This document shows, one piece after another, positions 1 through 8,269 of a DNA stretch of 64,000 bases (the stretch's first letter is position 1; each line of letters starts with the position of its first letter). This DNA is from Alteromonas sp. C1M14 (GTDB lineage: Bacteria > Pseudomonadota > Gammaproteobacteria > Enterobacterales > Alteromonadaceae): positions 49,814 to 113,813 of the forward strand of contig NZ_JAHKQF010000016.1 in NCBI RefSeq assembly GCF_018860965.1, written 5' to 3'. The notes under the pieces were generated by a model, which worked only from the letters and a program-made list of their open reading frames with translations, had not been told where the DNA came from and searched no databases. The translations under genes and the position numbers were made by a program.

Positions 1-475
1 TATTGTTATTGATATCGTTGCATTTAACTGAGTAAGCTCGCTAAAACGTTACCTTTAAACTATGTTTTAATAAATGGCACCACAATTGATTCCAAAACAA
101 ATTTTAAGGTGCTTTTCTTGTTCGGTACTACTACTTATCTATACTGGGATGGCGACCGTTGTCTAAATTCTTTTACCAGTGCTAACACAAATGCTTTATT
201 TGGCGGCCACTGCTTCTTGCCTGAATTCCTTATGCAACTTCATATGCTCTGAGTTACCTTTCTGTAATGTGACTACTAGACACTTCATCCTACAATGAAA
301 GTATTGAATATTTACCGAACGCAACATCAAGGAAATTATCACTTAATACTTTTATGAAGTTCATTCAAAAATATAACTACTTCATGATGACTAGTTAGAC
401 AATTGTGATAAGTTTTTTTAAGGAAAGAAAGTTTGAACATCTTGTTCAGGCATAGAAAAAAACAGGAAGTAGAAT
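1..475. other. A+T-rich stretch without a recognised gene
   Basis: No gene is recognised here. An open frame runs from 28 to about 254 on the plus strand, but it has no good start codon and its translation resembles nothing I know. I searched the reverse strand for the missing C-terminal part of the host miaE and did not find it, so the far end of the mobile element must lie left of the window. The last 120 bases probably hold the promoter, and possibly the transfer origin, of the gene pair that follows. Confidence 0.4.
354..385. repeat. Short inverted repeat upstream of the mobilization genes
   Basis: ATGAAGT at 354-360 is repeated inverted as ACTTCAT at 379-385, about 90 bases before the first gene of the relaxase pair. 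Transfer origins of MobV relaxases often lie upstream of the relaxase and contain inverted repeats, so this is a weak oriT candidate. The repeat is short and could be chance in A+T-rich DNA. Confidence 0.2.
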
Positions 476-973
476 ATGAAAACGCACAACCCGATCAAAA
501 TGATAAACAGTGATTTCTGCATAAAAGCTAAAGTCATGGGTTTAGCTTCACATAGCAATATCCTCAGTGAAATCGAGCTTGATAATGAATCACCTTTAGT
601 TCTCATCATCCCGAACGTTACTACACGATATCCCTCATGTATTACCGAGCACATACTTACTCACATAAGAGAGAACAAGCTAATGCAATTCAGGTCTAAA
701 GACCACCTTGTAGACAAACCTTACTCTCTGAACTTTTGGTTTTCGTACGAAGATGAGGAAAATCTATCAATTTTTTTTCGTGCTTCATTGAGTTGTGATA
801 AAGACACTGATGCATGGATATATTGCAAAGAGTTCGACATTACGCTTTGCTGTACCTTGAGGCGAGTACCTCACCCAGCCAAAAGGCAAAACACCAACAA
901 TAAAGTAAATAAAACAGGCAAAATCGATACTGCTGATTCACTTATCAATCAGCTCAAAAGTCTCGGGTTCTAA
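476..973 (+). CDS. Unknown protein paired with the MobV relaxase
   Basis: A 165-residue protein I do not recognise. It has no signal peptide or membrane segment. The C-terminal third (from about residue 128) is basic and Lys/Asn-rich, ending in a short leucine-containing helix. The start is supported by AGGAAG a few bases upstream. The stop lies two bases before the relaxase ATG, so the two genes are almost certainly co-transcribed and translationally coupled. A mobilization accessory role is inferred from this position alone. Five of its six cysteines lie between about residues 104 and 126, including a CC pair, but no known zinc motif is clear. Confidence 0.6.
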   Translation: MKTHNPIKMINSDFCIKAKVMGLASHSNILSEIELDNESPLVLIIPNVTTRYPSCITEHILTHIRENKLMQFRSKDHLVDKPYSLNFWFSYEDEENLSIFFRASLSCDKDTDAWIYCKEFDITLCCTLRRVPHPAKRQNTNNKVNKTGKIDTADSLINQLKSLGF

Positions 974-975
974 CA

Positions 976-1818
976 ATGGACTCAGACTCTCCATATGCGA
1001 TACTTCGCGTTGAAAAAGTGAAAAGCTATGCCGCGCTAGCGGCCATGGCCAACCATTGGTTTAGACTCAACCCCACGCCTAATGCAGACTCCAGCCGTTC
1101 TCATCTAAATAAGACTCTTATTGGCGATAACAATATAGTATCTAAAATAAAAACAAGGCTTGATGAGCACGGTATCAAAAAGCTGCGTAAAAATGGGGTT
1201 CTAGCTTTAGAATTCGTATTAACGTTCTCACCTGAATTTGTGTTTCAAAATGATAAAAGGGAGTATCGCAGTGATGCGAATAAACGAGTAAGTCAGTGGG
1301 CTAAACAATCTTTGGCTTGGGCAAAGTCTGCGTATGGCGAGAACCTTATCTCAGCTGTCATTCACCTCGATGAGAGCACACCGCACATTCATCTTTGTGT
1401 ATTACCTTTGAAACCTAAAAAGGGTGGGAAATACGGCCTCTGTGCGCGAGATATCACAGGAGGTAAAGTAAAACTGCAAGCTATGCAAGATTCTTATCAT
1501 AATGAATTGAAGGGTTTAGGATTGCAGCGAGGTAAGAAGAGAGCGCGTTGCAAACATCAGACAATTAAGGATTATCATAATGCTGTTCAAACGTCGTTGA
1601 TATACATTAAACAAGCAGGTTTAAGCCATCCTGAGAGCATTGGCAAGGTGAATCCTTACATGTACGCAATAGACAAATTAAAAACGCATTACGAAAAGAA
1701 GATAACCGAGTCACGAACTAAATCGACTTCAATTATCAAGCAATTGCTCGAAATAATTCATCAGATGAAAAGAAAGCTTAACAATGAGAGCGTCAAGGCA
1801 AGAAACAGAAGAATCTAA
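976..1818 (+). CDS. MobV/Pre-family relaxase (plasmid mobilization/recombination)
   Basis: A 280-residue protein of the Mob_Pre (MobV) relaxase family, which nicks DNA at a transfer origin to start conjugative mobilization. The N-terminus has the family opening (YAILRVEKVKS, then an Asn/Arg-rich stretch with TPNAD). Near residue 131 is the metal-binding pattern HLDESTPHIHL, matching the three-histidine HxDExxPHxH motif of the family. The C-terminal 45 residues are basic and probably helical. At 280 residues it is shorter than many MobV proteins, which carry longer C-terminal domains. It follows the unknown gene by two bases. Its presence argues that the element is mobilizable and not simply a prophage remnant. 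No mating-pair genes are visible, so transfer would need a helper. Confidence 0.85.
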   Translation: MDSDSPYAILRVEKVKSYAALAAMANHWFRLNPTPNADSSRSHLNKTLIGDNNIVSKIKTRLDEHGIKKLRKNGVLALEFVLTFSPEFVFQNDKREYRSDANKRVSQWAKQSLAWAKSAYGENLISAVIHLDESTPHIHLCVLPLKPKKGGKYGLCARDITGGKVKLQAMQDSYHNELKGLGLQRGKKRARCKHQTIKDYHNAVQTSLIYIKQAGLSHPESIGKVNPYMYAIDKLKTHYEKKITESRTKSTSIIKQLLEIIHQMKRKLNNESVKARNRRI

Positions 1819-1847
1819 CAAGTAACTGCAACTCATCATACTCCTCC

Positions 1848-1902
1848 ATAAGTGCTAAATGTTTGGATAGATCTCTAATTAAAGACAAATCGAAGCACTT
1901 AT
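1848..1902. repeat. Inverted repeat downstream of the relaxase
   Basis: ATAAGTGCT at 1848-1856 is repeated inverted as AGCACTTAT at 1894-1902, nine matching bases with a 37-base loop, 30 bases past the relaxase stop. The loop is too long and there is no T-run, so a simple terminator is unlikely. The rest of 1819-2098 shows no gene. Confidence 0.25.
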
Positions 1903-2098
1903 AAGCTGCCTCAACGCACATCATAATAGACAAACACATTTACGTCGATTTAAGGGGCGAATAGGTATTTCCGTATTCAAAAAAGCAAAAATATTGTATC
2001 CTTCCCTGCTTCAATGGCACTAGTTGAATAACACGTAAGTTTGCTCGTATTATTCATGTGCAGTAAATATCAATAAGAATATAATTTACGGATAAATA

Positions 2099-2368
2099 AT
2101 GAGCGCATTAAAAGAGTTACTAGAAAATTACCGCCAAACGTCAAAAACAGAACGAGAAAAAGGTACTTACTTCGAAGAACTCATTGTTACCTACTTTAAA
2201 AACGAACCAACTTATAAAGATTTATATTCAAAAATTTGGTTATATTCTGATTGGGCAACTGAAACAATGGGCAATGCTAAATACCCATTAGAGCTATTCC
2301 AACGCGTTATCACTGTCAGTTTGGAAACGATGAAAATAGTTAAAAGCTTACCTAAGCTGAATATTTAG
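2099..2368 (+). pseudogene. Internally deleted remnant of a type ISP restriction-modification enzyme
   Basis: An 89-residue open frame that looks like the two ends of a very large protein joined. Residues 1 to about 53 (SKTEREKGTYFEELIV, then LYSKIWLYSDWA) match the opening of DEAD/DEAH helicase-methylase type ISP restriction enzymes as I remember the family. Residues from about 51 to the end (DWATETMGN, then RVITVSLETMKIVKSLP) resemble the last 30-40 residues of the same family. The helicase, methylase and target-recognition parts, normally more than 1,000 residues, are missing. The frame is kept across the join, and both ends share DWA, which suggests deletion between short repeats. The product cannot cut or methylate DNA. 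Alternatively it is a small stand-alone protein with one Mrr-N-like helix. Confidence 0.6.
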
Positions 2369-2520
2369 TTAGTGCATTAAACTTTACAGCTCAAGCTTTA
2401 TCCGATACATACCACCTGTTAATTGGTAACATCGTTAGCTTGAGCACAATCTACTTGTTAACCTAAATTACTAGTCATCAGGCTTTAAATACGAACGTAC
2501 AATTTTAGCGAAGCGTATAG

Positions 2521-2545
2521 AAATTGTGTAGTGAGTACACAATTT
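2521..2545 (-). repeat. Perfect 10-bp inverted repeat at the miaE stop codon
   Basis: AAATTGTGTA, a five-base spacer, then TACACAATTT: a perfect hairpin whose right arm overlaps the miaE stop codon (TAA at 2546-2544). On the minus strand it directly ends the recombinase-miaE pair. It lacks a T-run, so it may be a weak terminator, an RNA 3'-end stabiliser, or a protein-binding site. Confidence 0.45.
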
Positions 2546-3323
2546 AACCTAGCACTTTCAACACAGGCAAACCTGAGTGAAATTTGAAGTCATTATCAGG
2601 TGACACAATTAGATCAGCTTCGACCTCACCAAAAAAGGCAATTCGTTCTGAAATATCTTTACCAGCAATATTTTCTGCGAGCTCTAGGTAATCTTGATAA
2701 TGACGCGCTTCAGAACGCAGGAGTGATATATAAAAATCACCTAGCCTTTTATCAAGATGGGGAGCTATCTTAGCGAAGCGCTCACAAGAGCGTGCTTCAA
2801 TATAAGCGCCACATATCAACTTATCTATCAGCGCATCAGGCTCATGCGTTTTAACGTGCTTGAGGAGCCCCTTAGCATAACGACTTGAATTGATATTCTC
2901 ATACTCAATCCCGTATTCATTCATGACTTCCAAAACTTGATAGAAATGATGCAATTCTTCACGAATTAACATCACCATTTTATCAACTAATTCTTGTTCG
3001 TAACGACCTCCAGATTTTACGATCATTGATTTATTGAGTTTTAGTTTCTCTAGATCTCGCCAATCGCCAATATGACGATATGTGAAGTCTTCGTAGGGTT
3101 TCAGCCACTCTAGCAGGGCTTTAGCACTGTCAGCATCGACAGCATAGCGACGTATTAGGAACATAGCGCTCTGAGCAGCCTTCAACTCACACACCAAGTG
3201 ATCCCGAAGTAATACAGGCAATTTACAACTCTTTTTAGCTTCGCTGATCCATTCCAAAGGTGTCTCACATTTGAGAAAACCGTTAATGGGTTTTAATAAA
3301 GCCTCAATATTATCTAAGCTCAT
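2544..3323 (-). CDS. miaE: tRNA-(ms2io6A37) hydroxylase MiaE, copy carried by the mobile element
   Basis: A full-length 259-residue MiaE, the di-iron monooxygenase that hydroxylates the isopentenyl group of ms2i6A at position 37 of tRNA. Ferritin-like iron-ligand motifs are present in order: CELKAAQ (about residue 45), REELHHFYQ (about 117), ARSCERF (about 177) and RSEARHYQDY (about 204). The ATG lies 8 bases after the recombinase stop codon with only a weak ribosome site, so it is probably translated by coupling. It differs strongly from the interrupted host copy at 5051-5215: 23 of the first 48 residues are identical by hand alignment, ungapped. I infer that it replaces the host gene the element destroyed. 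The gene is complete and shows no damage. Confidence 0.92.
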   Translation of the reverse strand: MSLDNIEALLKPINGFLKCETPLEWISEAKKSCKLPVLLRDHLVCELKAAQSAMFLIRRYAVDADSAKALLEWLKPYEDFTYRHIGDWRDLEKLKLNKSMIVKSGGRYEQELVDKMVMLIREELHHFYQVLEVMNEYGIEYENINSSRYAKGLLKHVKTHEPDALIDKLICGAYIEARSCERFAKIAPHLDKRLGDFYISLLRSEARHYQDYLELAENIAGKDISERIAFFGEVEADLIVSPDNDFKFHSGLPVLKVLG

Positions 3324-3331
3324 TTTAAATA

Positions 3332-5017
3332 CTACTCATTTGACTTCAATTTAAATGAAGTTCCGCTTTGTTCATGAATTTTCAAGTTATGCATTAACGC
3401 AGCTAAATCGTTTGGCGTCATGGTACGTTCTCGACGAGGGTTCAATAGTTTGTCTAACGTCCAGTCTTTCGTTCTCACTTCACTGCTATGCAACTCTGTC
3501 TTATAATACTCTTTGACGCCTTGGAATGTATATTCATAACTAAGTCGGCTGCGGTTATATTTAACATAGCGCAATGAGGCAATTTCTCGTTTGTTGTCAG
3601 GGTCATAAAAAGAAAGTTTCTTATCTTTCAAGTGTATTTTTAAACCCGTTTTATTAAGTTCCAGATTATACTCTTTTGGGTTCTCAACAGAAAGCTCGTA
3701 GATATCTTTAGATATACTTGATAGAGACTTTTGAGCTGCAATTTTAGCATGAACTACAGAAAGGCTTTCTTCTAAGCTATCAATGTTATCTTGCAGCTCA
3801 TCCATAATCGTCAACGATGCTTTTGCATTTTTCCCTGCATCAAGTCTGGCTTTACGATGCAAATCGGCTTCTGCTAATTCTGCTTTAGACTTCCGAATTT
3901 CTTGTTGAAGCTTAACTTGATCTAACTCAAAGCTTTTTAGTCGCTTGTTGTCAGTCATCATAGCCATCAATACTGGCTCTATATAAATAATAAAAAAATG
4001 ATAAGCGATCACATAAGGAAAGGTACTTGCGGATTGACAGCTATCTCCCCCAGATCGCTGTTTCCTGCTACACCGAATCAAAGGTAATGAATCTTTAGAT
4101 TGCTGTATGCTCATTCCACTGCCGCAATGACCACATTTAACCATACCGTGCAGTGGCCACTTTCGGTCTTCCCTAATACTGGTATAGAGCCTTTCTTGAT
4201 GTATTCTCTGTGCACTGTAAAAAGTTTCTTCGTCGACTACTGCTTCATAAAGTTTTTCACCATAAACTTTACCTATACATTTTTCATTTTGAAGAATTCT
4301 TATGAGCTTCGTCGGATTATGATTCAAAAGTGGCTTAATTGAACCATAGCGCTCACGTAATTCCCGAGCAATTACAATTTGCCCCTTACCCATAGCGTGT
4401 AAACTGAACAAATCTCTTACAACAGGTGCGAATTCATTCAATGTGCCATCAGGACTTAACCAAAAAGGCATTCTCATTCGAGGAGGGATCTTATGTTCTC
4501 TGGCTAAGGATTCTCTCTGCCGCCAAGAACTCTTAACTTTTTTTGAACGCCATTTAGATTCTTCGTGAGCTTTTTCGATTTCAATGATCAGTGCAATGCG
4601 TGACTTAGTATCGTTCACGGCTTCAGGTGGATAGTAATTGTTACCTCTTGCTGTGACTATTGAAACACCATGCTTCCAGATTTTCTTAATCAAATCTTCA
4701 GACTGATCAATATCCATGCGAGTCAAACGAGAAAAATGCTCAACAAGGATAATTGAGCCAGTTTCAACTAACCCTGATTCAATTGCCTTAACCAATCGTC
4801 CTAAAGAACCATGTTCAACATGCTTGCCTTTATAAGCAGATACCCCTGAATCTATCAATGGTTGTTCATCCAATTCAACAACCACACAATTTGGGTGACG
4901 ACTCAACCACTCTTTCTGCGCCTCACCTTGACGGAAAAGGGAGCTATTCCCTTCTTGCTTTGAAGAACTAAAACGCTGGTATAGATAAACATTCCCTGAG
5001 AGATTACTTGCGTCCAT
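3332..5017 (-). CDS. Large serine recombinase (element integrase)
   Basis: A 561-residue site-specific recombinase. The N-terminal resolvase domain (about residues 8-160) starts with YQRFSSSKQ, where the first serine after RF is the predicted nucleophile, and continues with LVEHFSRLTRMD. Next come the recombinase domain (about 190-285) and a zinc ribbon (CGHCGSGM, later cysteines near LIRCSRK and GDSCQS). A predicted coiled coil follows at about 360-430, then a C-terminal tail. This is the layout of large serine integrases. The start is ATG at 5017 with AGGAG six bases upstream; an in-frame TTG two codons earlier lacks this spacing. The gene begins only about 55 bases inside the element/host junction, as expected for an integrase next to its att site, and is followed at once by miaE. 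No recombination-directionality factor was recognised. Confidence 0.92.
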   Translation of the reverse strand: MDASNLSGNVYLYQRFSSSKQEGNSSLFRQGEAQKEWLSRHPNCVVVELDEQPLIDSGVSAYKGKHVEHGSLGRLVKAIESGLVETGSIILVEHFSRLTRMDIDQSEDLIKKIWKHGVSIVTARGNNYYPPEAVNDTKSRIALIIEIEKAHEESKWRSKKVKSSWRQRESLAREHKIPPRMRMPFWLSPDGTLNEFAPVVRDLFSLHAMGKGQIVIARELRERYGSIKPLLNHNPTKLIRILQNEKCIGKVYGEKLYEAVVDEETFYSAQRIHQERLYTSIREDRKWPLHGMVKCGHCGSGMSIQQSKDSLPLIRCSRKQRSGGDSCQSASTFPYVIAYHFFIIYIEPVLMAMMTDNKRLKSFELDQVKLQQEIRKSKAELAEADLHRKARLDAGKNAKASLTIMDELQDNIDSLEESLSVVHAKIAAQKSLSSISKDIYELSVENPKEYNLELNKTGLKIHLKDKKLSFYDPDNKREIASLRYVKYNRSRLSYEYTFQGVKEYYKTELHSSEVRTKDWTLDKLLNPRRERTMTPNDLAALMHNLKIHEQSGTSFKLKSNE

Positions 5018-5049
5018 TTCCAACTCCTATCAATGATGCAGCTAACAAT

Positions 5050-5080
5050 ATCATAATGTGCACATATTATCTTTTAGCTC
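5050..5080. other. Element/host junction (attachment site, right end)
   Basis: Reading the minus strand, MiaE-like codons run to GAG CTA AAA (E-L-K, ending at 5072) and then stop matching the family, where AAQ should follow. The junction is therefore at about 5071-5080. Immediately inside the element, 5056-5065 is a 10-base palindrome (ATGTGCACAT), flanked by ATAAT at 5053-5057 and its complement ATTAT at 5066-5070, plausible recombinase-binding half-sites. The exact crossover dinucleotide cannot be fixed without the other end. Confidence 0.7.
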
Positions 5081-5215
5081 GCAATTGCAGTGATCGATAA
5101 GCAATACCGGCAAATTTTCTTTTTGCGCAGCCTTTTGAGTCCATGCATCAGGGGTACTGCAGTGAATAAATGCATTAATAGGCGCTAATAAAGACGCATA
5201 TTGTAAAGATTCCAT
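5051..5215 (-). pseudogene. miaE: 5' fragment of the native host miaE, interrupted by the element
   Basis: Reading left from ATG at 5215 gives 54 codons. The first 48 are a clear MiaE N-terminus: LLAPINAFIHCSTPDAW, then LPVLLIDHCNCELK, which is very like the E. coli protein as I know it. The last six residues (DNMCTL) come from element DNA before a TGA at 5053-5051. A good ribosome site (GAGAGGG) precedes the ATG, so this is the real native start. The break falls at the first iron-ligand helix, so the fragment is non-functional. The rest of the gene should lie at the other end of the element, beyond position 1. The recombinase ATG follows 33 bases after this stop, so the native promoter can drive the recombinase and the carried miaE. 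Confidence 0.88.
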
Positions 5216-5447
5216 TAAACCCTCTCATTTTGGTACATAGGATACAAGCCCCTACTTTTCTTAAGCCTTGCTAAACATTTAATAAATATAATATTTATTA
5301 AGAACCACCGAAACTGAACATTTTTTAATCAACAAATTAGTTGACGTGTTTGAAAACTTGATACACACTCATTGTAAAATAAATGTTAATTATATTAACA
5401 ATAAAGATAACAACAGTGGGCAGCGCCCTTAGAACAAGGTGTAATCT

Positions 5448-6047
5448 ATGATTTTAAACCATTTGCTCGGTATTTATACGCGTCCACAAGAAGAATGGCA
5501 GGACATTGATGAGAAACGTGAAAGTTACATTTACCCTTTAAGTCACATTGCTGTCATCGCCCTCATTCCCGCATTAATTACCTACTACTCAGGGGCGCAC
5601 ATAGGCTGGAGCATCGGTGCTGGCGACCTGATTAAATTAACAGAACAAAGTGCCGCCATGCTTGCCACTGGCATGTATTTCGGCTTGATCATTGGGGTGC
5701 TCTTGCTCACCTATATGATACACGAGCTTGCCAATGCCTTCGACGCTCACCCCAATTTCACTCAATCCTTAGATCTCGCCGCTTATACTGCCACGCCTCT
5801 CTTTATGACGGGCTTTGCCGGTTTATACCCTGAACTTTGGTTTGTGATGAGTATTGGCTTGGTGGGCCTGTCCTATTCAGTCTATTTGTTATATTCAGGC
5901 ACCCCCATCATGATGCACATTCCTGACGGTAAAGGGTTTATTTATGCCAGTTCTGTAGTGACGTGCGGTCTGGTGTTATTGGCCATATTAATGGCCAGCA
6001 CGGTAATCGTTTGGAGCATGGGTTTCGGCCCAATTTATGTCCACTGA
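5448..6047 (+). CDS. Yip1-family inner membrane protein
   Basis: A 199-residue protein with about five hydrophobic segments (near residues 28-45, 75-93, 115-135, 138-155 and 170-190). The opening NHLLGIYTRPQEEWQDI is typical of bacterial Yip1-domain (YIP1/DUF1282-type) proteins, in which the W and the acidic stretch precede the first membrane segment. The function in bacteria is not established. AAGGTG lies before the ATG. It is transcribed alone, divergent from the interrupted miaE, and ends at a strong terminator shared with purF. The 232 bases upstream must hold promoters for both directions. Confidence 0.75.
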   Translation: MILNHLLGIYTRPQEEWQDIDEKRESYIYPLSHIAVIALIPALITYYSGAHIGWSIGAGDLIKLTEQSAAMLATGMYFGLIIGVLLLTYMIHELANAFDAHPNFTQSLDLAAYTATPLFMTGFAGLYPELWFVMSIGLVGLSYSVYLLYSGTPIMMHIPDGKGFIYASSVVTCGLVLLAILMASTVIVWSMGFGPIYVH

Positions 6048-6076
6048 TTACTAAATTTCACTCCATATCCTTAAGC

Positions 6077-6105
6077 AAAAGCCGCTCTTTAGAGCGGCTT
6101 TTTAT
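6077..6105. terminator. Bidirectional rho-independent terminator
   Basis: GCCGCTCT at 6081-6088 pairs with AGAGCGGC at 6091-6098, flanked by A-run and T-run on the two sides. It serves the convergent Yip1-like gene and purF. Confidence 0.9.
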
Positions 6106-6128
6106 ATCGGTCACCTAACTAATCTAAA

Positions 6129-7652
6129 TCAGTTATCGCTATCCATATTATGCATTTCAAGATTTGAAAGTTCAGCTTGTACCACCGGCGCTTGTTTTGC
6201 CGCTTCGCCTCGCGCTATATCTATACGCTCTAGATAATCTTGGTCAATATCCGCGGTGATATAATTACCGTCAAATACAGAGGTTTCAAAGCGTTGGATC
6301 TCAGGGTTTTCTTCTTTTACCGCGTTTACAAGATCTTCAATATCTTGGAAGATAAGCCCGTCAGCCTGAATAAGATCTGCAATTTGGTCGATTTCTCTGC
6401 CATAAGCAATTAACTCATTCGCCGATGGCATATCTATGCCGTACACATTGGGGAACCGAATTTCTGGCGCTGCTGAGGCAAAATACACTTTCTTCGCACC
6501 AGATTCTCGAGCCATTTCAATAATTTGCCCTGATGTCGTTCCTCGTACAATGGAGTCGTCTACCAAAAGCACATTTTTGCCTTTAAATTCTGACGAGATA
6601 GCATTGAGTTTACGACGTACTGACTGCTTACGCTGAGTTTGCCCAGGCATAATAAATGTACGCCCGATATATCGGTTTTTTACAAAACCTTGTCGGTACG
6701 GTAAATCAAGCGTGGTGGCAATCTGTAAAGCCACATCCATGGAAGTTTCAGGAATAGGTATAACCACATCGATATCAAGATCTGCCCACTCTTTCTTTAT
6801 CTTTTCACCCAATTTGCGGCCCATATTTACCCGCGAGGCATAAACAGAAATGCCGTCGATAAAGGTGTCAGGACGTGCAAAATAAACGAACTCAAAAATA
6901 CACGGCGACGTGGTGGGGGCTTCAGCACATTGCTGAGTATGCAATTCGCCTTGCTCGGTGATATATACCGCTTCTCCTGGCGCAACATCACGAATAAAGG
7001 TAAAGCCAACCGCATCTAAGGCCACGCTTTCAGAGGCAACCATGTATTCCTCGCCCATTTCGGTGATCCGCTTGCCAAGTGCAAGAGGACGGATCCCGTG
7101 AGGGTCTCTAAACGCGACCACACCCTGCCCGATAATCGCAGCAACAACCGCATAGGCACCGCGTATCTTCTTATGTACCGTTGTAACAACTTTAAAGATA
7201 TCTTTCGCTGTAACGGTAAGATCGGTGCACTGTTGTAACTCATGAGCCAAGATATTTAGCAACAATTCAGAATCAGATGAGGTGTTAATATGCCGTCTGG
7301 CAATACGAAACACTTCTTCTTGTAAATCGTGGGAATTGGTAAGGTTACCGTTATGAGCAAAGGCAATACCAAAAGGTGAGTTCACATAAAATGGTTGGGC
7401 TTCTGCCGAACTAGACGTACCCGCGGTTGGATACCGACAATGGCCAATTCCCATTGTGCCAGACAATCGCTTCATGTGCCGCGTGTGGAAAACGTCCCGC
7501 ACTAAGCCATTGCCCTTTCTTAGGTTAAAACGGTTATGATCAATAGTAATGATCCCAGCCGCATCTTGACCTCGATGCTGTAGAACCGTTAATCCATCAT
7601 ACAACGATTGAGCAACCGGTGTTTTACCAACAATTCCGACAATACCACACAT
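6129..7652 (-). CDS. purF: Amidophosphoribosyltransferase
   Basis: A 507-residue enzyme for the first committed step of purine synthesis: PRPP plus glutamine gives 5-phosphoribosylamine. After removal of Met, Cys2 (MCGIVGIVG) is the N-terminal nucleophile of the glutaminase domain (about 1-230), with HRGQDAAG and the HNGNLTN segment typical of class II amidotransferases. The C-terminal phosphoribosyltransferase domain carries the PRPP loop [14 protein letters not shown] near residue 365. The length matches E. coli PurF (505). It lies 14 bases after cvpA, the usual cvpA-purF pair, and ends at a strong terminator. Confidence 0.97.
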   Translation of the reverse strand: MCGIVGIVGKTPVAQSLYDGLTVLQHRGQDAAGIITIDHNRFNLRKGNGLVRDVFHTRHMKRLSGTMGIGHCRYPTAGTSSSAEAQPFYVNSPFGIAFAHNGNLTNSHDLQEEVFRIARRHINTSSDSELLLNILAHELQQCTDLTVTAKDIFKVVTTVHKKIRGAYAVVAAIIGQGVVAFRDPHGIRPLALGKRITEMGEEYMVASESVALDAVGFTFIRDVAPGEAVYITEQGELHTQQCAEAPTTSPCIFEFVYFARPDTFIDGISVYASRVNMGRKLGEKIKKEWADLDIDVVIPIPETSMDVALQIATTLDLPYRQGFVKNRYIGRTFIMPGQTQRKQSVRRKLNAISSEFKGKNVLLVDDSIVRGTTSGQIIEMARESGAKKVYFASAAPEIRFPNVYGIDMPSANELIAYGREIDQIADLIQADGLIFQDIEDLVNAVKEENPEIQRFETSVFDGNYITADIDQDYLERIDIARGEAAKQAPVVQAELSNLEMHNMDSDN

Positions 7653-7666
7653 TAGCGTTACCTATA

Positions 7667-8155
7667 TCAAGCGGGTTTTAAAAAACTGGAGCTGTCTTTC
7701 ACGAAGGTAAAAAACCACTCAATAATCACACCAAATTCGGGGATTAAAATTGACTGGCTCCACCAATTAGAGCTTGCAGCTTCAGTAAAAGTATCCATGA
7801 AAAATAACAAAGCGCTGACAATGAGTACGCCACGTAAACCACCGAAAACGGCACCGAGCGCTCGGTCAGTACTTGATAGTCCAGACGCTTGGACTAATTG
7901 ACCAACAATATGATTAAACATGCCACCTAAAATTAGCGTAACAATAAAAAGCAATACAATGGCGGCGCCATTGCGTAATACCGGATCGCCAATCTGCGTA
8001 AAATAAACAGCAAGGTCGGCGTGAAATTCACTGGCAATAAACAGTGCGCCAAACCACACAACTAAGGAAATGGCTTCTTTAACAAAACCACGCATTAGGC
8101 TTATCAGCGTAGAAGCGATGATAATACCAATAATGGAAAAGTCGACCCAGTTCAT
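7667..8155 (-). CDS. cvpA: CvpA family membrane protein
   Basis: A 162-residue inner-membrane protein with four hydrophobic segments, matching CvpA (colicin V production protein) of E. coli, also 162 residues. The opening NWVDFSIIGIIIASTLISL and the segment DRALGAVFGGLRG are family hallmarks. The family is linked to envelope homeostasis; the exact activity is unknown. The start is ATG at 8155; a TTG one codon earlier is unlikely. It is co-transcribed with purF, as in enterobacteria. Confidence 0.93.
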   Translation of the reverse strand: MNWVDFSIIGIIIASTLISLMRGFVKEAISLVVWFGALFIASEFHADLAVYFTQIGDPVLRNGAAIVLLFIVTLILGGMFNHIVGQLVQASGLSSTDRALGAVFGGLRGVLIVSALLFFMDTFTEAASSNWWSQSILIPEFGVIIEWFFTFVKDSSSFLKPA

Positions 8156-8269
8156 CAAGCTCTAATCAGTCCGTCTGTGGTTAAGCACGCATGGTTTGCT
8201 GCCCTCTGCGAGATGGCGCGCATTCTAACAGAAGCTTCGAAGATTACCAGTGTGTAATGTTGTAAGCAC

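Noticed and set aside
1..475. Search for the missing C-terminal half of the native miaE
   Set aside because: Reverse-strand reading shows none of the MiaE motifs (EELHH, EARHY), so the other end of the element is not in the window.
4100..4342. Plus-strand frame inside the recombinase gene
   Set aside because: It opposes well-conserved recombinase and zinc-ribbon codons and has no recognisable protein features.
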